Assembly (NCBI GenBank): GCA_026004615.1
Contig: BPJM01000005.1
Location: 126,477-190,476 of the forward strand
DNA length: 64,000 nucleotides
Direction of reading: 5' to 3'
Origin: Planctomycetota bacterium
Lineage (GTDB): Bacteria > Planctomycetota > J058 > J103
The notes beneath the pieces are model-generated. The model saw only the letters and a program-made list of their open reading frames with translations. It was not told the origin of the DNA and did no database searches. How positions within the stretch are numbered: position 1 is the first letter of the stretch; the number at the start of each line of letters is the position of its first letter. The position numbers were made by a program, and so were the translations under genes. Below are positions 61,329 to 64,000 of the stretch, piece by piece.

Positions 61329-62642
61329 ATGCACCCGGTGCGAGGCATTGCTGTGGGGCTGGGGCTGCTTGCGCTGCTGGCATGCGGGTCGCTGCAGGCG
61401 GCCGAGTACTATGTGGCTCCGCACGGCAAGGGCAAGGAGGGCAGCAAGGAAAAACCGGTGCGGGACCTGGGGATCATCATCCCGAAGCTGCAGGCGGGCG
61501 ACACCGTCCACCTGGCGGCGGGGGTCTATCTCGGGCGGGGCAGCAGCGGCGCGGACAAGATCGAGGTGCCGGTCCGGATCATCGGCGGCTATAACGAGGA
61601 TTTTTCCCAGCGGGATCCGTGGGGCAAGTACCGGACGATACTGACCGGTGACAACCTCTCGGACAACTTCGAGAGCGCACCGCGCTTGCACGTCGGTAGC
61701 CGCAGCTTCCGGGCGCGCGGCAGAGACGAAAAGCTCGCGATCGTCATCGACGGCGTGATCGTGGATAACGGGCCGCGCAACGGCTACGAGGACGAGCAGG
61801 CGCTCAAGATCCGGCGGCGGTACAACCCCAAGACGAAATCCAATGCCGCGCCCGATACACCGGGCATCTCGATCGACGCGCCGGAGGGCACCGAGGTCAC
61901 GGTGCGCAACTGCGTGGTCCTCAACTGCGCGCCGCATCACAAGTCCGGCGCGATCAAGGTGTTCGCCGGCCGCGGCTGCAAGGTCCTGATCGAAAACAAC
62001 CTGGTCATCAACAACACCGGCAGCGGCATCTTGTGTGCGAGCTACTACCACCCCAAGGATGGCGCGGGCGTCCCCGAGTACACGGTGCGCGCGAACAGCG
62101 TGCTGTTCAGCTGGCGCTACGATCCGCTGGCGACGGACTGCGGCAGCGGGATCAAGCTCGAGAGCAGCGTGCGCGCGACGATTCAGGACAACGTGCTCGC
62201 CTTCTGCGACGCGTTCGGGCTGGACAACGCGGCCCGTTCCAAGGTGGTGGCGCTCTCGAACAACCTGTTCTGCGGCACCCTGATCGCTCCCTACCTGGAG
62301 TTCTCCACCAGGTTCAAGCTGGCGAGCGTCGAAGAGGAGTCCGAGTGCGTCGAGGCATGCGCGGACAACGTCCAGCAGACGATCCAGCTCGAGCTGCCGG
62401 CGGAGTGGGCGGAGCGGTACGCGGCGCGCAACGTGGTGGATCGGGCGGTAGCCGAGGCGGCGGTCGAGCCCCTGGACAACTGGCAGAACGAGCTGCGCCG
62501 GATGCTGGGGCTGCCGCTGCAGGGCGGCAAGATCGATGTCGGCTCCGAGGTCTGGCTGCACCGGCTGGAGGTCGAGGCGGCCATCCGCTGCGGGAGCAAG
62601 AAGCTGCTCGACCGCTACGGCTGTGCGGCGCCCGTGTTCTGA
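61329..62642 (+). CDS. Secreted right-handed parallel beta-helix protein
   Basis: 437 residues. Signal peptide (MHPVRGIAVGLGLLALLACG) ends near LQA-AEYYV. Residues 30-330 show the repeated short turns of a pectate-lyase-like beta-helix: GDTVHLAAGVY, EVTVRNCVVLNC, VLIENNLVINNTGSGI, ATIQDNVLAFCDAFG and VVALSNNLF. The last 100 residues are mostly helical. Such proteins bind or cut polysaccharides; no catalytic site is identified. ATG 61329 follows GGAGGAGG; ATG 61299 with GGAGG is the alternative. The next gene is agarase-like, so both may act on polysaccharide. Confidence 0.82.
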   Translation: MHPVRGIAVGLGLLALLACGSLQAAEYYVAPHGKGKEGSKEKPVRDLGIIIPKLQAGDTVHLAAGVYLGRGSSGADKIEVPVRIIGGYNEDFSQRDPWGKYRTILTGDNLSDNFESAPRLHVGSRSFRARGRDEKLAIVIDGVIVDNGPRNGYEDEQALKIRRRYNPKTKSNAAPDTPGISIDAPEGTEVTVRNCVVLNCAPHHKSGAIKVFAGRGCKVLIENNLVINNTGSGILCASYYHPKDGAGVPEYTVRANSVLFSWRYDPLATDCGSGIKLESSVRATIQDNVLAFCDAFGLDNAARSKVVALSNNLFCGTLIAPYLEFSTRFKLASVEEESECVEACADNVQQTIQLELPAEWAERYAARNVVDRAVAEAAVEPLDNWQNELRRMLGLPLQGGKIDVGSEVWLHRLEVEAAIRCGSKKLLDRYGCAAPVF

Positions 62643-62775
62643 GCTCGCGGACGCCCCTCGGAAGCGGCGCGGGCGCGGCCTGCTGCCGCTGCCTTTGCCC
62701 GCGCCTGCGCCGGCGGCTCGGCGCAAGGGAGGGGGCTTGTGGCAGGGCGTGCGCGGGGCCTGCTGTTCGCGCTGC

Positions 62776-62813
62776 GGACTCCCCGGCCGGCCGCCGGCCG
62801 GGCCGGGGAGTCC
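62776..62813. terminator. Strong 38-nt hairpin downstream of the beta-helix gene
   Basis: Perfect 13-bp arms (GGACTCCCCGGCC and GGCCGGGGAGTCC) with a GC-rich 12-nt loop. It lies 133 nt after the stop. No T-run. It may end the transcript or protect its 3' end. Confidence 0.4.
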
Positions 62814-62895
62814 ATCGCAGGGCGGGAGTGCGGCGCGCCTGCTTGCGCGGCGGCCCCGCGCCGCGTTCCCCAAAGAGCGTTCGCCGGAGAAGCTC

Positions 62896-62936
62896 ATCCG
62901 CAACCGATCCGCAACGCCGCAACGGCTCGGTTGCGC
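62896..62936. promoter_or_regulatory. CCGCAAC repeat cluster, possible operator
   Basis: CCGCAAC occurs at 62899, 62910 and 62918, the first two 11 bp apart and preceded by AT. A near-complement GGTTGCG is at 62930. The cluster lies about 65 nt upstream of a TATCAT box. Confidence 0.3.
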
Positions 62937-63067
62937 TTCTGTTGGCGCTGCCGCGCCGGTGGGGGAAGCCTCGAGCCGCTGCCGGCAGCCCGGACCGGAG
63001 GTATCATGGGGGCAGGAATCTGGCCCCGGAGTTGCCGTCTGTGCGGGCGAGGAGGCGCGGACACACC

Positions 63068-64000
63068 ATGCTGAGGATGGTGCGCACCTGGTGGTTCGCA
63101 GTGCTCGTGGCGGTGCTGGGGCAGGCGCCCGGGCTGGCGGGCGAGCGGACCCTGGTCAGCTTCGACCGGCTGGCGGACTGGCTGGGCATCGAGCGGTCGG
63201 GCTGCCTGATCTTCCCCGTGCCGATGGACGGGGTCGGGCTGCGCATGATCATGGGCAGCCAGCAGCGCTGGCCCGGCATCACGCTCACGCCCCGGGGCGG
63301 TCCCTGGACGCTCGGGGACTGCGACTGGATCGCGGTCGACCTGCGCAACGCCGGCGCGGGCGAGGTGACGATCTGCCTGCGGGTGGACGGGCTCGGCGGC
63401 GACCCGCCGCACACCAACAGCCAGACCGAGGGCGTGCTGCTGCGGCCGGGCGAGCGCAAGACGCTCCGGCTGTGGTTCCGCCACGCGCCGCCGGCGGAGC
63501 TGTTGGCGGCGGGGCTGTTCGGCGTGCGCACGCTGCCGGGCGGCTTCTTCCTCGAGCAGCCGACCTTGGATCCGCGCCAGGTGGTGCGGGTGGTCATCTT
63601 CGGGCTCGAGCCCACGCGGACGCACGTCATCGACGTCGACAACATCCGGGCGGGCGGCAACTTCGTCTATCCGAGCTGGCTGCCGCTCGCGGCGACGAGC
63701 GCCTTCTTGCCGTTCGTCGATCGCTACGGGCAGTTCGCCCACGCCGACTGGCCGGGCAAGACCCACTCGGACCTCGATCTCGGGGCGAGCCGGCAGGCCG
63801 AGGATGCCGACCTGCAGGCCCGCCCGGCGCCGCCCGCCTACGACCGCTTCGGGGGATGGGCGCAGGGCCCGGTGCTGGCTGCGACCGGCGCGTTTCGCCC
63901 GGCGAAATACGGCGGGCGCTGGTGGCTGGTCACCCCCCAGGGGCGGCTGTTTTTCTCGCTCGGCGTGACGTGTGTCGGGCCCTCCGAGCTCACCCCGGTC
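63068..64000 (+). CDS. Agarase-like secreted protein, 3' end cut off
   Basis: 311 codons visible; the frame runs off the window. Signal peptide (TWWFAVLVAVLGQAPGLA). The first 200 residues form a beta-sandwich-like region ending THVIDVDNIRAGG, as in carbohydrate-binding parts of agarases. Then YDRFGGWAQGPVLAATGAF and KYGGRWWLVTPQGRLFFSLG, a segment characteristic of beta-agarase-like proteins common in Planctomycetota. The catalytic glutamates would lie beyond the edge. ATG 63068 follows GAGGAGG. Confidence 0.75.
   Translation, partial: MLRMVRTWWFAVLVAVLGQAPGLAGERTLVSFDRLADWLGIERSGCLIFPVPMDGVGLRMIMGSQQRWPGITLTPRGGPWTLGDCDWIAVDLRNAGAGEVTICLRVDGLGGDPPHTNSQTEGVLLRPGERKTLRLWFRHAPPAELLAAGLFGVRTLPGGFFLEQPTLDPRQVVRVVIFGLEPTRTHVIDVDNIRAGGNFVYPSWLPLAATSAFLPFVDRYGQFAHADWPGKTHSDLDLGASRQAEDADLQARPAPPAYDRFGGWAQGPVLAATGAFRPAKYGGRWWLVTPQGRLFFSLGVTCVGPSELTPV

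Larger units (their letters stand above)
62643..63067. other. Intergenic region with hairpin and repeated CCGCAAC boxes
   Basis: 425 nt. It contains the 62776-62813 hairpin, the CCGCAAC cluster at 62896-62936 and a TATCAT box at 63002-63007 that may be the -10 of the agarase-like gene. No coding content is visible. Confidence 0.5.

Overview
The window is a 64 kb stretch of very GC-rich bacterial chromosome, roughly 70 percent GC by eye. It is densely coded, carries no rRNA, tRNA, CRISPR, insertion sequence or phage gene that I could see, and consists of about 50 genes in short operons on both strands. Gene content points to a Gram-negative, surface-motile heterotroph: type IV pilus ATPases, many lipoproteins, a LolA-like protein, CrcB, and a large polysaccharide-enzyme-like protein at the right edge. 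The tandem DUF1570-type proteins (10202-13631), the agarase-like protein and the right-handed beta-helix protein fit Planctomycetota or a neighbouring lineage best. That assignment is inference with low to moderate confidence, because no marker gene is present.

Layout. 1-3082: a cut-off zinc-ribbon protein, a DUF3109-like cysteine cluster protein, an FHA protein with two zinc modules, and a LysM lipoprotein. 3278-6566: cysteine desulfurase, FolE, MoaC and FolD, a cofactor and one-carbon group; FolD has lost both residues needed for its cyclohydrolase step. 6689-10016: an OmpR-type regulator and its histidine kinase. 10202-21707: two peptidase-MA-like proteins, an M16 double-domain peptidase, a multidomain amidase with a C-terminal sorting-type tail, and a Kef antiporter fused to RCK and PTS-IIA domains. 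21725-28751: EVE protein, small membrane and secreted proteins, a GAF-GspE ATPase, a peroxiredoxin-like lipoprotein and a thioredoxin-like protein with a frameshift. 28863-33218: a frameshifted RsmC-like methyltransferase, a GMC oxidoreductase with its Tat partner, DUF190 and CrcB.

33566-37916 is a tightly overlapping operon of a response regulator, a GspE-like protein that has lost its P-loop, and two PilT-type ATPases. TrpS and a palindromic repeat island follow. 39633-45902 is the most intriguing locus: four genes with 4-nt overlaps encoding an acyl-AMP ligase, a divergent UbiA-type membrane protein, a rifampin-phosphotransferase-like dikinase and a lipoprotein. I read it as an undescribed lipid or isoprenoid modification pathway. 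A hybrid histidine kinase lies just upstream. 48150-54469 holds a PrcB-repeat lipoprotein, a hydrolase and formyltransferase pair, and a reductase coupled to a BtaA-like (DUF3419) enzyme, then a LolA-like protein. 54734-57809 is a retropepsin-like protease, RimK, an AstE/aspartoacylase-type hydrolase and a macrodomain protein. A methyltransferase, PurH, a beta-helix protein and the start of an agarase-like protein close the window.

Two window-wide patterns stand out. Several transcription units carry a TANNNT box 6 to 8 nt before the start codon, some with a TTG-type -35 box 16 to 18 nt further upstream, which suggests leaderless transcription. Convergent gene ends often carry strong GC hairpins without a T-run.
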